Part shown: positions 48,662-59,708 of the stretch, one piece after another
Position numbering within the stretch: the stretch's first letter is position 1
How the letters are laid out: each line of letters starts with the position of its first letter
Assembly: GCA_016938615.1 (NCBI GenBank)
Contig: JAFGUH010000143.1
Coordinates: 1-64,000, forward strand
Length of the DNA: 64,000 bases
Direction: 5' to 3'
Source of the DNA: Halothiobacillaceae bacterium
Lineage (GTDB): Bacteria > Pseudomonadota > Gammaproteobacteria > Halothiobacillales > Halothiobacillaceae
Program-made: the position numbers and the translations under genes
The notes under the pieces: generated by a model
Databases searched by the model: none
Seen by the model: the letters and a program-made list of their open reading frames with translations, nothing else
Told to the model about the DNA's origin: nothing

Positions 48662-50134
48662 GTGTCCACGAACGATTCATTCGAGCGCGGCGAGGCCGCG
48701 CTGATCAATGCGCCGATCACACAGCTCAAGGCGTGGCTCGCCGATGGCAGCCTGGATGCTGGCCATCTGACTGGCGCGTTCCAGCGCCGCATCGACTCGA
48801 TCGACCCGATGCTCAATAGTCTGATTAGTCGAGTTGAGCCGGTCGTCCCGAGAAGCGACGGGGCGCTGGCCGGCATCCCGTATGTGCACAAGGACATCTT
48901 CTGCGCCAAGAGCACACGCACCACCTGCGGCTCTCGGATGCTGGCCGACTGGGTCGCGCCCTACGACTCGACCGTCCACGAACGCCTGACGCAGAGCGGG
49001 GCGGTACTGCTGGGCAAGGCGAACATGGACGAGTTCGCCATGGGCTCGTCCAACGAGAGCAGTCATTTTGGCGCGGTCGCCAACCCTTGGGACTCGAACG
49101 CGGTGCCCGGCGGCTCCTCCGGTGGGTCGGCGGCCGCGGTCGCAGCAAGGTTGGTGCCGTTCGCCACCGGCACCGATACCGGCGGCTCGATCCGCCAGCC
49201 GGCCGCCTTCTGCGGCGTGACCGGCATCAAGCCCACCTACGGGCGCGTCTCGCGTTACGGGATGATCGCCTACGCCTCGAGCTTCGATCAGGGCGGCGTG
49301 ATCGCCAAGTCCGCCGCCGACTGTGCGCTGGTGCTGGGCGAAATGGCCGGCTTCGATCCCAAGGACTCGACCTCGTCGGACGAGGCGGTGCCGGACTACC
49401 TGGCCGGACTTGGCGCTTCGATTAAGGGCCTGCGCGTCGGCGTCCCGACCCAGTGGTTCTCCGATGCCCTCGACTCGGCCGTTGGGGATGCGGTGACCGC
49501 GGCGATCGACGAGCTGCGCGCCGCCGGTGCCGAAACGGTCGAGATCGACCTGCCGGATGCCGATATCGCGCTGGCCGCCTACTATCTGCTCGCCCCGGCC
49601 GAGGCCTCCTCGAACCTGTCGCGCTTCGATGGCGTGCGCTTCGGCTATCGCTGCGAGGATCCGAAGGACCTGCAGGATCTCTACGAGCGCAGCCGTTCCG
49701 AGGGCTTCGGCGCTGAGGTCAAGCGCCGCATCCTGGTGGGCACCTACGCGCTGTCCGCCGGCTATTACGACGCCTTCTACCGCCGCGCGCAGATGGCCCG
49801 CCGCCTGGTGACCGATCACTTCCAGCGCGCCTTCGAGCAGTGCGATGTTATCGCCGGGCCGGTCACGCCCACCCCGGCCTTCGACCGCGGCGCGCACAGC
49901 GACGATCCGGCCAAGATGTACCTTGAGGACATCTTCACCATTCCGGTGAACCTCGCCGGGCTGCCCGGCATGTCGGTGCCGGCAGGTTTTGTCGACGGTC
50001 GCCCGGTCGGCCTGCAGCTGATCGGTCGCCACTTCGACGAGGCGCGCCTGCTCAATGTCGCGCATCAGTATCAACAGCGTGTCGACTGGCACACCCGCAT
50101 TCCGCCGCTAGGCGGCGATTCCTCCAACTACTAG
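48662..50134 (+). CDS. gatA: Glutamyl/aspartyl-tRNA amidotransferase subunit A
   Basis: A 490-residue amidase that releases ammonia from glutamine. The Ser-cisSer-Lys triad is represented by PYVHKDIF (Lys) and the glycine/serine-rich [15 protein letters not shown] with [15 protein letters not shown]. The gene lies between gatC and gatB with short spacings of 53 and 18 bases. Confidence 0.97.
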   Translation: MSTNDSFERGEAALINAPITQLKAWLADGSLDAGHLTGAFQRRIDSIDPMLNSLISRVEPVVPRSDGALAGIPYVHKDIFCAKSTRTTCGSRMLADWVAPYDSTVHERLTQSGAVLLGKANMDEFAMGSSNESSHFGAVANPWDSNAVPGGSSGGSAAAVAARLVPFATGTDTGGSIRQPAAFCGVTGIKPTYGRVSRYGMIAYASSFDQGGVIAKSAADCALVLGEMAGFDPKDSTSSDEAVPDYLAGLGASIKGLRVGVPTQWFSDALDSAVGDAVTAAIDELRAAGAETVEIDLPDADIALAAYYLLAPAEASSNLSRFDGVRFGYRCEDPKDLQDLYERSRSEGFGAEVKRRILVGTYALSAGYYDAFYRRAQMARRLVTDHFQRAFEQCDVIAGPVTPTPAFDRGAHSDDPAKMYLEDIFTIPVNLAGLPGMSVPAGFVDGRPVGLQLIGRHFDEARLLNVAHQYQQRVDWHTRIPPLGGDSSNY

Positions 50135-50152
50135 GCGAAGGGCAGAAACGAC

Positions 50153-51640
50153 ATGTCGGACTACGTCATCCCTTCGGGCTGGGAAGCGGTCATCGGGCTG
50201 GAAATCCACGCCCAGCTGGCCACCCGTTCCAAGATCTTCTCCGGTGCCTCGACCGCTTTCGGTGCCGAGCCCAACGCCCAGGCCTGTGCGGTCGACCTGG
50301 GGCTGCCGGGTGTGCTGCCCGTGCTCAACGAGGGCGCGGTGCGCATGGCCTCGCTGTTCGGGCTTGCCATCGATGCCGAGATCTCGCGTGTCTCCAGCTT
50401 CGATCGCAAGAACTACTTCTACCCGGACCTGCCCAAGGGCTACCAGACCACCCAGCTGGCCCGTCCGATCGTCGTCGGCGGGCAGGTGACCATCACCACC
50501 GGCGAGGGCAAGCAGGCGCGTGAGCACACCATCAACGTGACCCGCGCCCATCTCGAGGAAGACGCCGGCAAGTCGCTGCACGAGGATTTCCACGGCATGA
50601 CCGGCATCGACCTCAATCGGGCCGGCACCCCGCTGATCGAGATCGTCTCCGAGCCGGACATGCGCAGCCCCGAGCAGGCGGTCGCCTACGCGCGCAAGAT
50701 CCACGCGATCGTGCAGTACCTGGGTATCTGCGACGGCAACATGCAGGAAGGCTCGTTCCGCGTCGATGCCAACGTCTCGGTCCGCCCCGAGGGCGAGACG
50801 GCCTTCGGTACCCGCGCGGAGATCAAGAACGTCAATTCATTCCGATTCCTGCAGCGCGCGATCGAGTTCGAGATCGAGCGTCAGGTCGACCTGCTGGAGA
50901 CCGGCGGCGAGGTGGTCCAGTGCACGCGCCTGTACGACCCGGACCGCGACGAGACCCGCCTGATGCGCACCAAGGAAGACGCGGACGACTACCGCTACTT
51001 CCCCTGCCCGGACCTGCTGCCGGTGGTGCTGGACGAGGCGACGATCGAGTCCTGGCGCGCCGAGCTGCCCGAGCTGCCGGACGCCAAGGCCGGCCGCTAC
51101 CAGTCCGAGTACGGCCTGAGCGCCTACGACGCCGGCGTGCTTACCGCCAGCCGCGCGACCGCCGAGTACTTCGAGGCCGTGATCGCGCGTGACGGTGCCG
51201 ATCCCAAGCTGGCCGCGAACTGGGTGATGGGCGAGGTCGCCGCACTGCTCAACCGCCTCGAGCTCGAGATCAATGAGTGCCCGGTCCCGGCCGACAAGCT
51301 GGCCGACCTGCTCGAGCGCATCGGTGACGGTACGCTCTCGAACAAGCTCGGTCGCGAGGTCTTCGAGGCCTTGGCCGAGGAGGGCGGCTCGGTCGACGCG
51401 ATCATCGAGGCGCGCGGCTTGAAGCAGATCTCCGATACCGGCGCGATCGAGGCGATGGTCGACGAGGTGATCGCCGCCAACCCGGGCCAGGTCGAGGCCT
51501 ACCGGGGTGGCAAGGACAAGCTATTCGGTTTCTTTGTCGGGCAGGTCATGAAAGCCGCCAAGGGCAAGGCCAATCCGCAGGCGGTCAACGACGTGCTCAA
51601 GCGTCGCCTGGATGGTCCCGATGACCCCGGCGTCGTGTAA
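50153..51640 (+). CDS. gatB: Glutamyl/aspartyl-tRNA amidotransferase subunit B
   Basis: A 495-residue kinase/transferase subunit that activates the tRNA-bound Glu or Asp. [26 protein letters not shown] and [14 protein letters not shown] are family signatures; a C-terminal YqeY-like tail domain (about 330-495) contacts tRNA. A complete GatCAB implies that the cell makes Gln-tRNA or Asn-tRNA indirectly. Confidence 0.97.
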   Translation: MSDYVIPSGWEAVIGLEIHAQLATRSKIFSGASTAFGAEPNAQACAVDLGLPGVLPVLNEGAVRMASLFGLAIDAEISRVSSFDRKNYFYPDLPKGYQTTQLARPIVVGGQVTITTGEGKQAREHTINVTRAHLEEDAGKSLHEDFHGMTGIDLNRAGTPLIEIVSEPDMRSPEQAVAYARKIHAIVQYLGICDGNMQEGSFRVDANVSVRPEGETAFGTRAEIKNVNSFRFLQRAIEFEIERQVDLLETGGEVVQCTRLYDPDRDETRLMRTKEDADDYRYFPCPDLLPVVLDEATIESWRAELPELPDAKAGRYQSEYGLSAYDAGVLTASRATAEYFEAVIARDGADPKLAANWVMGEVAALLNRLELEINECPVPADKLADLLERIGDGTLSNKLGREVFEALAEEGGSVDAIIEARGLKQISDTGAIEAMVDEVIAANPGQVEAYRGGKDKLFGFFVGQVMKAAKGKANPQAVNDVLKRRLDGPDDPGVV

Positions 51641-51667
51641 TTCCCTTCCAGCCTTCGGGGGCTTTGC

Positions 51668-52636
51668 ATGAACGATTCGTCCGACGCACCGCAATCGATC
51701 GATTGGCACACCCTGCCGCAAGGCGACGAGCTATTCCGCTTTTCCTTCGAGGACGGGCGGGTGCGTGGCGTCTCGCTGCGCCTGGAAAACACCTGGCAGG
51801 CGGCGATCGAAAACCACGACTACCCGCCCGAGGTCGCCGGCCTCTTGGGCGAGGCGGTTGCGGGGGCGGTGATGATGGTGGCGAACCTCAAGATCGACGG
51901 ACGGCTGATCCTGCAATTCGCCGGGGCGGGACCGGTCAACCTGCTGGTCGTGCAGGTGGGCTCGGAGCATCGGTTTCGCTGCATGGCCAAGTGGGACGAC
52001 GCGCGGCTCGCGAACGCCGGCGAGGGACTGGAGGCGCTGCTCGGACACGGCCAACTCGTGTTGACTATCGAGCCCGATGACGGCCCGCGCTACCAGTCGC
52101 TGGTGCCGATCGAGGGCGCGTCGCTTGGCGAGGCCATCGAGGGTTATTTCCAGCAGTCCGAGCAGTTGCCGACCCGGCTGGTGCTTTCTGCCGATGCGCA
52201 GGTCGCCGCCGGCATGCTGGTCCAGCAGATGCCGGAAACCGGCGGAATCGTGCCGGCGCACGGCCCTACGGCCCGCGGCTTCGAACACGTCGGCAAACTG
52301 CTCGACACGCTGGTGGGCGAAAAGGGACGTGCCGAAATGCGCTCGATCACGGCGGCCGAGTTGTTGCATCGACTGTTCCACCAGGATGCCCTACGACTCC
52401 ACGAGGTGTCGCCGGTCGCGTTTCACTGCCGCTGCGGGCGCGAATCGGTCGGCCAGATGCTCGCCGGGCTGGGTCGCCACGAACTCGAGGAAACCCTTGC
52501 CAGCGAGGAAGGTCCGGCGGGGATGATCGAGATCCACTGCGATTTCTGCGGTAGTCGCTATCGATTCGACCGGGTGGACGTGGAACAACTGTTGACCAGT
52601 GCCAGCGTCGAACCGCCCGAATCCACCCGGCATTGA
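51668..52636 (+). CDS. hslO: Redox-regulated chaperone Hsp33
   Basis: A 322-residue holdase chaperone activated by oxidation. The C-terminal zinc centre is intact: HCRCGRE and HCDFCGSRY give the four cysteines. The N-terminal domain has GVSLRLENTWQAAIENHDYPPEV. It follows gatB by 27 bases and may be co-transcribed. It fits with the katG and tpx stress genes elsewhere in the window. Confidence 0.95.
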   Translation: MNDSSDAPQSIDWHTLPQGDELFRFSFEDGRVRGVSLRLENTWQAAIENHDYPPEVAGLLGEAVAGAVMMVANLKIDGRLILQFAGAGPVNLLVVQVGSEHRFRCMAKWDDARLANAGEGLEALLGHGQLVLTIEPDDGPRYQSLVPIEGASLGEAIEGYFQQSEQLPTRLVLSADAQVAAGMLVQQMPETGGIVPAHGPTARGFEHVGKLLDTLVGEKGRAEMRSITAAELLHRLFHQDALRLHEVSPVAFHCRCGRESVGQMLAGLGRHELEETLASEEGPAGMIEIHCDFCGSRYRFDRVDVEQLLTSASVEPPESTRH

Positions 52637-52745
52637 CTTCAACCGTCGCGATGCCGATTCACAGGCGGCTGGTCGAACCGGCGCAGCCCGGCCATACTGG
52701 AAGCCAATCGGGATCGGTGCGATGCATCACGGCCGCCGGATCGGC

Positions 52746-52981
52746 AAGGAACCTTTGCGCGAATGCCATACTGGCTGAGGCGCAAGAGGCATTGTCGCTT
52801 CCTCGGACGATAGTCGGGCAGATGCCCGGTACGAAGCGCGCCCGTCGTGGGGTTGGCGAGTCGCCCCCTACGATGCGTTGCGATCTCTCGACGCAGCGTT
52901 GTCACGCCGGGTTTCAAGGGCATTGATCACGAACGATTTGCCACGCCTTCAATGACATGGCATTCGTGCAGAGTTTCCCTA
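52746..52981. repeat. Dispersed TIR element (copy G)
   Basis: 236 bases with left end AAGGAACCTTTGCGCGAATGCCAT and right end ATGGCATTCGTGCAGAGTTTCCCTA, a clear imperfect inverted pair. The interior differs strongly from copies A and B. Its right edge is 13 bases from the start of the GH15/PhK-like gene, so any nearby promoter must be inside or upstream of the element. Confidence 0.82.
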
Positions 52982-52994
52982 ATCGGTACCGCAC

Positions 52995-55900
52995 ATGACG
53001 ACTGGTCATTCCGCTTCCTCCGCCCGCCTCGCGCTTGAAGACGCGCCTCTCGACGCCCTGTTCGCCGAGGTACGCCGGCACATCCTCGATCGTCAGCACC
53101 CGGTGACGGGATTGCTGCCGGCAAGCACCGCGGTCACCGCGCACGGCGATTACACCGACGCCTGGGTACGCGACAACGTCTACAGCATTCTGGCGCCCTG
53201 GTCGCTGGCCATCGCCTGTCGTCGCGCCGGTCAGACCACCCGCGCATTTGAGCTCGACCAGGCAGTGGTCCGCAACATGCGCGGGCTGATGCTGGCCATG
53301 ATGCGGCAATCTGACCGGATCGAGCGCTTCAAGCACAGCCTCGATCCGGTCGACGCGCTCCACGCCAAGTACGACACGACCACGGGTGGAGCGGTCGTGG
53401 GCGACGAGGAATGGGGCCACCTCCAGCTCGACGCCACCTCGCTGTTCGTGCTGATGCTTGTGCAGATGACCGCCGGCGGTCTCACCATAGTGCAAAGCCG
53501 CGACGAGGTGGATTTCGTCCAGAACCTGGTCTGGTACCTATCTCGTGCCTACGTCACCCCCGACTACGGCATCTGGGAGCGGGGCAACAAGATCAACATC
53601 GGCGTGCGAGAGCTCAATGCCAGTTCGCTGGGCATGGTGCTCGCCGCACTCGAGGCCGCCGACGGCTTCGACCTGTTCGGCGATCAGGGTGACGAGGCCA
53701 CGCACCTGCAGGTGGTCCCCGACGACCTGGTCCGGGTAACCCAGTGCCTGGAAGCCATCCTGCCGCGCGAATCGGCATCCAAGGAGATCGATTCGGCCTT
53801 GCTTGCCGTGATTGGCTATCCGGCCTTCGCCGTACCGCAAGCCGAGCGTGCGGCGGAAGTGAGCGACCGCATCGAGACCCGACTTGCCGGACGCTACGGC
53901 TACAAGCGTTTCCTGCGCGACGGCCACCAGACCGTGGTCGAGGACGAGAACAAGCTTCACTACGAGCCCGAGGAGCTCGAGGCCTTTGCCCGCATCGAGT
54001 GCGAATGGCCGCTGTTCACCGCTTACCGATTGATCAACGCCTGCTTCGCGGGCGACCACGCTGACGCCACGGCCCAGGCACGAAGGCTTGGAGCGCTGGC
54101 CGTATGCGAAAACGCCCAGCCCGCGTTACCCGAGCTCTACTATGTGCCGCCGGAGTCGATCGATGCCGAGCGTGAACATCCCGGGTCGAGCCGCCGCCTG
54201 GCGAACGCGAACCGCCCGCTGGTCTGGGCGCAAAGCCTGTGGGTGGTCGGCCGATTGCTGCTCTCAGGACAGATCACGCCAACAGACATCGATCCGCTCG
54301 GTCGACATGCCCGCGGGGTCGCCGACCACCCGGCGCCAGTTGGCGTCGCCTTGCTGGCCGAGTCGGAGGAGGCTCGGACCCGACTGGCAGAGAGCGGCGT
54401 CGGGCCGGTGGAGCGTCTCGACCAGGTGACCCCGGCCGCCATTCCCGCTGACGTGCTCATCGAGCGGCTCGCGTCGACGGGTCGCAACGTTCGGCTCGGT
54501 CTGGGCGGTCGGCCACGCCGGCGGGTGCTGGAGCTGACCACCGCCGCTGTGATCGACACCGACGAGGCCAGCCACGTCCTCGTTCCGGCGATGTTCGACA
54601 CCCGGATGTTCCTTCTCGGCCGCGACGTGCGCCTGCTGATCCACGAGATACGCACCGCGATCGGTTACCTCTCGCGCCGCGCCCGCGGTGCGGGGCGGCC
54701 CCTGTTCGTCGTGCCGGTCGCCGACTGGATGCTCGCCGGGTCGGATGGAGAGGCATTCCTCGCCTTCTGCCGGGATGAACTGGCCTCTGGCGATGTCGAC
54801 GGCATACCCGTGTGGCGGGGGTCGCTTGCCACACTTGCTGCGGCCGCACCACGCCGGCGTCTGTCGGGAGGGCTGCCGGCCATCTCGCCGCCCGAGCCGC
54901 TACCCGAGGGAGAGTGGCGGCTGGAGGGCGACGTCGCGACCCTTGATCGCGACCTGGGGGAAAATCCCACGGTCGAATCGCTCCTCGTGGCCTTTGCGCG
55001 GGCGGATGCCCTCGACGAGCGTTTGGCCGTGCTGGAACGACTGGGTCGGAGCGACTTGCCTGACGAACAACCTTTCGTCGACGCCGATGGGGTCGACCGG
55101 GTGCTGAAGGGGCATCGGGCGGTGGTCTTCGCCATCGCACAGCGCCTAGGTGCCTGGCGGGCGATGCGTCAGGCCGCTGAAATGGCCGGCGTCGTTGATG
55201 CCTTCCTCGAAGTGGCGATGATGGACCTGATCGTTCAGCAAAAGCGGGTCGCGGTCGGTCTGTCCTATACCCGGGAGGCGGTGATCGACGCGCCCATCTC
55301 CAATCGGGAGATTCTGGCGCGAATCGCCGCGTATTGCGGCGATGACTGGCGTGAGCGGGCCCTGACGCAGGAACTGGTGATCCATCTTGGCGCCTGGTTG
55401 CGGGCCGAGCCGGCCCTGTTCGATGACGTGATCACCGTGCGCACCGGTCCCCTGTTGCAGATCATGGTGGCCCTGCTTGCGCGCGAGGGCTGCATCGATC
55501 CGTCACGGGCGCTCGATCAGCTCGTGGCCATGCCGCCGCATCGAGTACGTCGCCGATTGCGCCAGGCGATGACCTGGCGTGGCCACACCGGGCGGCTTGA
55601 AGCGTTGCACCGGCAGGATCAGGGCGACGCGTCGCTCGCGCGCGTTCATGCCCACCGGATCGACACCTTGCCAGGCGACCTTGGCGAAACCGGCGAGCCG
55701 GAACGTCGCCTGGACTGGTATCTGCGTCGCGAGATCGAGGGGGCGATGAGCCGACTGCCGGAGAAGTTCTACCGAGGCGTCTGGGCCTTCCTCGGCCATG
55801 TGCCCGCCCTGGTCGTCGGTAATCGGTTCGACGCGCGTAGCGTGATCGACAGCCAGCTCTACCGGGGGCAGTACACCGCCGGAGAGCATAACTTCGCGCT

Positions 55901-56240
55901 AGCCGTCGAGCATCGGCTCAACCGGATCGAGGCACCGGAATATCGGCAGCTGACCATCGAGGCACTGGCAACGTTGTCGGAGATCGTGGCGGGCACCCCG
56001 GACCTGTCGATTGCCGAGCCGCTAGTGCTCGACGTGCTCATTGGCCATGCCGTTCGTCTGGCCTGGCTCGACGGTCACCCAGAGGATGAGGGGCGCTACG
56101 ACGAACGACGTGCGGATGCCTGGGAGGCGTTCTACCGATTGCCGCCGGAGACGGTCGCCGAGTGCGTGACCGCCGCACTGGACTACCTGCTGCAGGTCGA
56201 TGTCGAATCACGGCACGAGGAGGAAACGGTCGGATCATGA
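52995..56240 (+). CDS. GH15-like / phosphorylase-kinase alpha-beta-like protein
   Basis: A 1081-residue protein. The N-terminal half (about 15-450) is a GH15-type (alpha/alpha) barrel with DYTDAWVRDNVYSI and the phosphorylase-kinase-like segments YGIWERGNKINIG and YGYKRFLRDGHQTVVEDE. The C-terminal half is helical and resembles the regulatory alpha/beta subunits of eukaryotic phosphorylase kinase (DLIVQQKRVAVGLS). It may be a glucan-cleaving enzyme or a regulator. It overlaps glk by 4 bases (ATGA), tying it to glucose use. No signal peptide is present, so it is cytoplasmic. The start lacks a clear Shine-Dalgarno. Confidence 0.85.
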   Translation: MTTGHSASSARLALEDAPLDALFAEVRRHILDRQHPVTGLLPASTAVTAHGDYTDAWVRDNVYSILAPWSLAIACRRAGQTTRAFELDQAVVRNMRGLMLAMMRQSDRIERFKHSLDPVDALHAKYDTTTGGAVVGDEEWGHLQLDATSLFVLMLVQMTAGGLTIVQSRDEVDFVQNLVWYLSRAYVTPDYGIWERGNKINIGVRELNASSLGMVLAALEAADGFDLFGDQGDEATHLQVVPDDLVRVTQCLEAILPRESASKEIDSALLAVIGYPAFAVPQAERAAEVSDRIETRLAGRYGYKRFLRDGHQTVVEDENKLHYEPEELEAFARIECEWPLFTAYRLINACFAGDHADATAQARRLGALAVCENAQPALPELYYVPPESIDAEREHPGSSRRLANANRPLVWAQSLWVVGRLLLSGQITPTDIDPLGRHARGVADHPAPVGVALLAESEEARTRLAESGVGPVERLDQVTPAAIPADVLIERLASTGRNVRLGLGGRPRRRVLELTTAAVIDTDEASHVLVPAMFDTRMFLLGRDVRLLIHEIRTAIGYLSRRARGAGRPLFVVPVADWMLAGSDGEAFLAFCRDELASGDVDGIPVWRGSLATLAAAAPRRRLSGGLPAISPPEPLPEGEWRLEGDVATLDRDLGENPTVESLLVAFARADALDERLAVLERLGRSDLPDEQPFVDADGVDRVLKGHRAVVFAIAQRLGAWRAMRQAAEMAGVVDAFLEVAMMDLIVQQKRVAVGLSYTREAVIDAPISNREILARIAAYCGDDWRERALTQELVIHLGAWLRAEPALFDDVITVRTGPLLQIMVALLAREGCIDPSRALDQLVAMPPHRVRRRLRQAMTWRGHTGRLEALHRQDQGDASLARVHAHRIDTLPGDLGETGEPERRLDWYLRREIEGAMSRLPEKFYRGVWAFLGHVPALVVGNRFDARSVIDSQLYRGQYTAGEHNFALAVEHRLNRIEAPEYRQLTIEALATLSEIVAGTPDLSIAEPLVLDVLIGHAVRLAWLDGHPEDEGRYDERRADAWEAFYRLPPETVAECVTAALDYLLQVDVESRHEEETVGS

Positions 56241-57244
56241 TTCTGGTAGGCGATGTCGGGGGAACGCGTTCGCGGTTGCTGCTTTACGAGGCCGGCGAGG
56301 GCGGAACGCGTGCCGAACGGACGTTGGCGAGCCGCGAACACGGCGATTTCCCGTCCTTGCTGCGCGCGTTTTTAAAGGAAGTCGAGGCCGGACGCTTTGG
56401 CCCCATCGAGACAGCGGCGTTCGGTGTTGCCGGGCCGGTGCGCGGTGAAGGGGTCGGGGCGCGGGTCGAGGCAACCAACCTGCCGTGGACCCTGTCGGCC
56501 GCCGAGCTCAGTGACGTGCTCGGCGGGGCGAGGGTGCGTCTGAGCAACGACCTGATCGCCGTCGGAATCGGGGCGCTGGTCAGTGGGTCCGGCGAGCGCG
56601 TCGCGCTCAACCCTTCCGCCGAGGATGCCCCGGGGCACGCCGCGGTGATCGCGCCCGGCACCGGCCTTGGCGAAGCGGTGTTCTTCCATGACGGGCAGCA
56701 GCATCGACCCATGCCCAGCGAGGGGGGTCACTGCGACTTTGCGCCCAACGACGACCGCGAGGTCGAACTGCTGGCGTTCCTGCGTGGGCGGTTCGGCGGT
56801 CACGTGAGTTACGAACGCATTCTCAGCGGCGATGGCTTTTCCTCCCTGTATGCCTTCGCCCGGGCCGCCGGGCTGGGTCGCTGCGCGCCGGATGCCGACG
56901 AGCAGCTCGCGGGCGTGGCGGACCCCAACGCCCGGATCACGGCATGGGCCGTCGAGGGCACGGACGAGTGCGCGGTGATCGCCTGCCGGCTCTTCGCGCG
57001 GATACTGGGGGCCGAGGCCGGCAACCTCGCGCTCAAGACCTTGCCGACCGGCGGCGTCTTTCTCGCCGGCGCCATCGTGGGCCATGTCCTGCCCTTCCTG
57101 CGTGAACACACCCTGGAAGGCTTTCTCGACAAGGGCCGCTTCGCCACCATGCTCGGGCGCATGCCGTTGTGGGTGGTGCCGGATGGCAACCTCGGGCTGG
57201 CCGGGGCGCGTCGGCTCGCCGAAGCGGGGATGCCGTCATCATGA
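56237..57244 (+). CDS. glk: Glucokinase
   Basis: A 335-residue E. coli-type glucokinase that phosphorylates glucose with ATP. Marks: ILVGDVGGTRSRLLL, FGVAGPVRG, ATNLPWTLSAAEL, LSNDLIAVG and PGTGLGEAVFF. The start ATG overlaps the upstream stop as ATGA, and its own stop overlaps thiE the same way, so three genes are translationally coupled. Upstream coupling to a GH15/PhK-like protein suggests that the glucose comes from an internal glucan. Confidence 0.95.
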   Translation: MILVGDVGGTRSRLLLYEAGEGGTRAERTLASREHGDFPSLLRAFLKEVEAGRFGPIETAAFGVAGPVRGEGVGARVEATNLPWTLSAAELSDVLGGARVRLSNDLIAVGIGALVSGSGERVALNPSAEDAPGHAAVIAPGTGLGEAVFFHDGQQHRPMPSEGGHCDFAPNDDREVELLAFLRGRFGGHVSYERILSGDGFSSLYAFARAAGLGRCAPDADEQLAGVADPNARITAWAVEGTDECAVIACRLFARILGAEAGNLALKTLPTGGVFLAGAIVGHVLPFLREHTLEGFLDKGRFATMLGRMPLWVVPDGNLGLAGARRLAEAGMPSS

Positions 57245-57957
57245 GCGAGACCGTGAACCGGACCACCCTGTCGGGGCTGTACGTGATCACCGACACCATC
57301 CGCTTTCAACGCGAGGCACTGGTCGAGGCCGTCGGCGAGGCGATCGCCGGTGGCGCGACGATGGTGCAGTACCGCGACAAGAGCGACGAGGCGGACCGGC
57401 GGCGCGCCGAGGCGACGGCGCTGGCGGAACTGTGTCGCCGGCACGCGGTCCCGTTGATCATCAACGACGACGTGGCGCTGGCGATCGAGGTCGGTGCCGC
57501 AGGTGTTCACCTGGGACGTGACGATGCGCCGCTGGCCGAAACACGCGCCCGGTTCGCCGCGGCGGGGCGCGATGCGATCATCGGGGTGTCTTGCTATGCT
57601 GACCGGCTTCGGGCCGAACGGGCGGCCGCCGACGGGGCCGACTACCTTGCCTTCGGGGCGATGTTTCCCTCGCCGACCAAGCCGAATGCGCCCGGCGCGC
57701 CCGCCGACGTCCTCGGTTGGGCTCGCGAGCGGCTGGACCGGCCGGTTTGCGGTATCGGCGGCATCACCGCGGCGAACGTGGCCGAATTGATGCCGCATCG
57801 GCCCGACCTGATCGCCGTGATCAGCGCCGTATTCGCCGCCCCCGACATCCGACGCGCCGCCGAGCGTCTCTGCGAGGCGATGGCCCGGCCGATGGCGCGG
57901 CCCTTGCGCGTTTCGACCGACACCATTCAGAAAAGCGAAGATCCGGAGAATTCTTGA
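57241..57957 (+). CDS. thiE: Thiamine-phosphate synthase
   Basis: A 238-residue TIM-barrel enzyme that couples the thiazole and pyrimidine phosphates of thiamine. Marks: [45 protein letters not shown] and [10 protein letters not shown]. It starts with an ATGA overlap and ends with a TGATG overlap into hemL. No TPP riboswitch precedes it because it is internal to the operon. The C-terminal tail after about residue 215 is longer than usual. Confidence 0.95.
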   Translation: MSETVNRTTLSGLYVITDTIRFQREALVEAVGEAIAGGATMVQYRDKSDEADRRRAEATALAELCRRHAVPLIINDDVALAIEVGAAGVHLGRDDAPLAETRARFAAAGRDAIIGVSCYADRLRAERAAADGADYLAFGAMFPSPTKPNAPGAPADVLGWARERLDRPVCGIGGITAANVAELMPHRPDLIAVISAVFAAPDIRRAAERLCEAMARPMARPLRVSTDTIQKSEDPENS

Positions 57958-59246
57958 TGACCGAATCCAATCACGAGCTGTTCGAGAAGGCACAGGCCCA
58001 CATCCCCGGCGGGGTGAACTCGCCGGTACGCGCCTTCGGCTCGGTCGGCGGCGACCCGGTGTTCGTCAAGCACGCCGAGGGCGCCCGCTTTTTCGACGAG
58101 AACGACACGCCGTATATCGACTACGTCGGCTCCTGGGGGCCGATGATCCTCGGTCACGCCCACCCTGAGGTGATCGAGGCCGTACGCGAGGCGGCCGGGG
58201 ACGGCCTGTCCTTCGGCGCGCCGACGGTCGGCGAGACCCGCATGGCGGACCTGCTCTGCGAACTGGTGCCATCGATGGACATGGTGCGTCTGACCTCCTC
58301 GGGCACCGAGGCGACCATGAGCGCGATTCGCCTGGCGCGGGGGTTCACCGGCCGCGACCGGATCGTCAAGTTCCAAGGCAACTACCACGGGCATTCCGAC
58401 TCGCTGCTGGTCGAGGCCGGCTCCGGGGCACTCACTCACGGCGTACCGAGTTCGCCGGGCGTGCCCAAGGCGTTTGCCGACCTGACCACCACCGTCGAGT
58501 ACAACAATCTCGACCAGGTTAAACAGGTATTCGAGGAGGTAGGCGACGAGGTCGCCGCGATCATCGTCGAGCCGGTGGTGGGAAACATGAATTGCATCCC
58601 GCCGGAGCCGGGATTCCTCGAGGGCCTGCGGCAGGTTTGCGACGAGCACGGCGCGGTGCTGATCTTCGACGAGGTGATGACCGGGTTTCGCGTCTCGCTG
58701 GGCGGGGCGCAGGGCCACTACGGCATCACGCCTGATCTCACCACCCTGGGCAAGGTGATCGGCGGGGGCATGCCAGTAGGCGCTTTCGGCGGTCGACGCG
58801 AGATCATGGAGATGATCTCGCCGATGGGGCCGATCTATCACGCCGGAACGCTCTCGGGGAACCCGATGGCCATGGCCGCCGGTATCAAGACGCTCGAACT
58901 GATCGGCGTGCCGGGCTTTTACGACGTGCTCGCGCGCCGCACCCAGTCACTCTGTGATGGCCTGGTCAAGGCGGCGGGCAAGCACGGTGTCCCGATGATC
59001 GCCCAGAATGTCGGCGGCATGTTCGGTCTGTTCTTCACCGACAAGGATCGCGTGGCCAACTTCAGCGACGCCACCGCCTGTGACAAGGAGGCGTTCAAGG
59101 CCTTCTTCCATGGCATGCTCGATGAGGGCATCTACTTCGCGCCGTCGTCGTTCGAGGCCGGTTTCGTCTCCATGGCGCACGGCGAGGACGAGATCCAGGC
59201 TACGGTCGAGGCGGCCGACCGGGTCTTTGCCCGCATGACCGGCTGA
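57957..59246 (+). CDS. hemL: Glutamate-1-semialdehyde 2,1-aminomutase
   Basis: A 429-residue PLP enzyme that makes 5-aminolevulinate for haem. The N terminus has [20 protein letters not shown], and the PLP lysine is in [18 protein letters not shown]. The start codon shares one base with the thiE stop (TGATG). thiE-hemL adjacency is common in gammaproteobacteria. A long hairpin follows. Confidence 0.97.
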   Translation: MTESNHELFEKAQAHIPGGVNSPVRAFGSVGGDPVFVKHAEGARFFDENDTPYIDYVGSWGPMILGHAHPEVIEAVREAAGDGLSFGAPTVGETRMADLLCELVPSMDMVRLTSSGTEATMSAIRLARGFTGRDRIVKFQGNYHGHSDSLLVEAGSGALTHGVPSSPGVPKAFADLTTTVEYNNLDQVKQVFEEVGDEVAAIIVEPVVGNMNCIPPEPGFLEGLRQVCDEHGAVLIFDEVMTGFRVSLGGAQGHYGITPDLTTLGKVIGGGMPVGAFGGRREIMEMISPMGPIYHAGTLSGNPMAMAAGIKTLELIGVPGFYDVLARRTQSLCDGLVKAAGKHGVPMIAQNVGGMFGLFFTDKDRVANFSDATACDKEAFKAFFHGMLDEGIYFAPSSFEAGFVSMAHGEDEIQATVEAADRVFARMTG

Positions 59247-59279
59247 TCGCCGGCCGGTACCTCGTCACAAGAACGGTAA

Positions 59280-59320
59280 CGAGAGAGGCCGCCCGGTCAA
59301 CGACGGGGCGGCCTCTCTCG
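59280..59320. terminator. Hairpin between hemL and the 108-residue gene
   Basis: A 15-bp stem CGAGAGAGGCCGCCC / GGGCGGCCTCTCTCG with an 11-base loop. There is no T run, but its position between convergent genes suggests bidirectional termination. Confidence 0.7.
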
Positions 59321-59363
59321 TGTACACGCGATTACCGGCGGACGTGAATCGCGGCCGGGGAGG

Positions 59364-59690
59364 TCAGTCGTCCTCCATGTTGCCGTCCGGATCCCAACCC
59401 TCCTTGCGTGCCTTCTCGATCTGCGCGTCGTAGAGCTGGGCGTGTCGTGCACGCAGGTCGTCCGGCAGCCGGCTCGGAATGCCGCCACCGTACTTGTCCC
59501 ACTCGGCGTTGACGCGATCGGCGAGTTCCTGCATCCGGCCCAGTTCCCAGCCGTCGCAGGTCTCCTCCTCCGAGATCAGGCCGAAGACCCGGGCATCGAG
59601 GACCAGGCGGCCCAGGAAGGTCATGCCACCATCGTGGTCCCGGTCGATTCCGACGTACTTGTCTTTCGCTTGATTGCCTCTGCGTTGCAT
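59364..59690 (-). CDS. Conserved-looking hypothetical protein
   Basis: A 108-residue acidic, soluble protein with no family I recognise. It has a basic N terminus (MQRRGNQAKDKY), a segment MTFLGRLVLDARVFGLI, and the region EEETCDGWELGRMQELADRVNAEWDKYGG, rich in Trp and charged residues. It lies directly downstream of the HPr gene on the same strand (18-base gap), so it may belong to the PTS operon in the position where the enzyme I gene often stands. Confidence 0.7.
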   Translation of the reverse strand: MQRRGNQAKDKYVGIDRDHDGGMTFLGRLVLDARVFGLISEEETCDGWELGRMQELADRVNAEWDKYGGGIPSRLPDDLRARHAQLYDAQIEKARKEGWDPDGNMEDD

Positions 59691-59708
59691 CGTTGTTCTC
59701 GTCTGGTG

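Noticed and set aside
48677-50092. 471-residue minus-strand ORF opposite gatA
   Set aside because: Full antisense of gatA; no recognisable domain.
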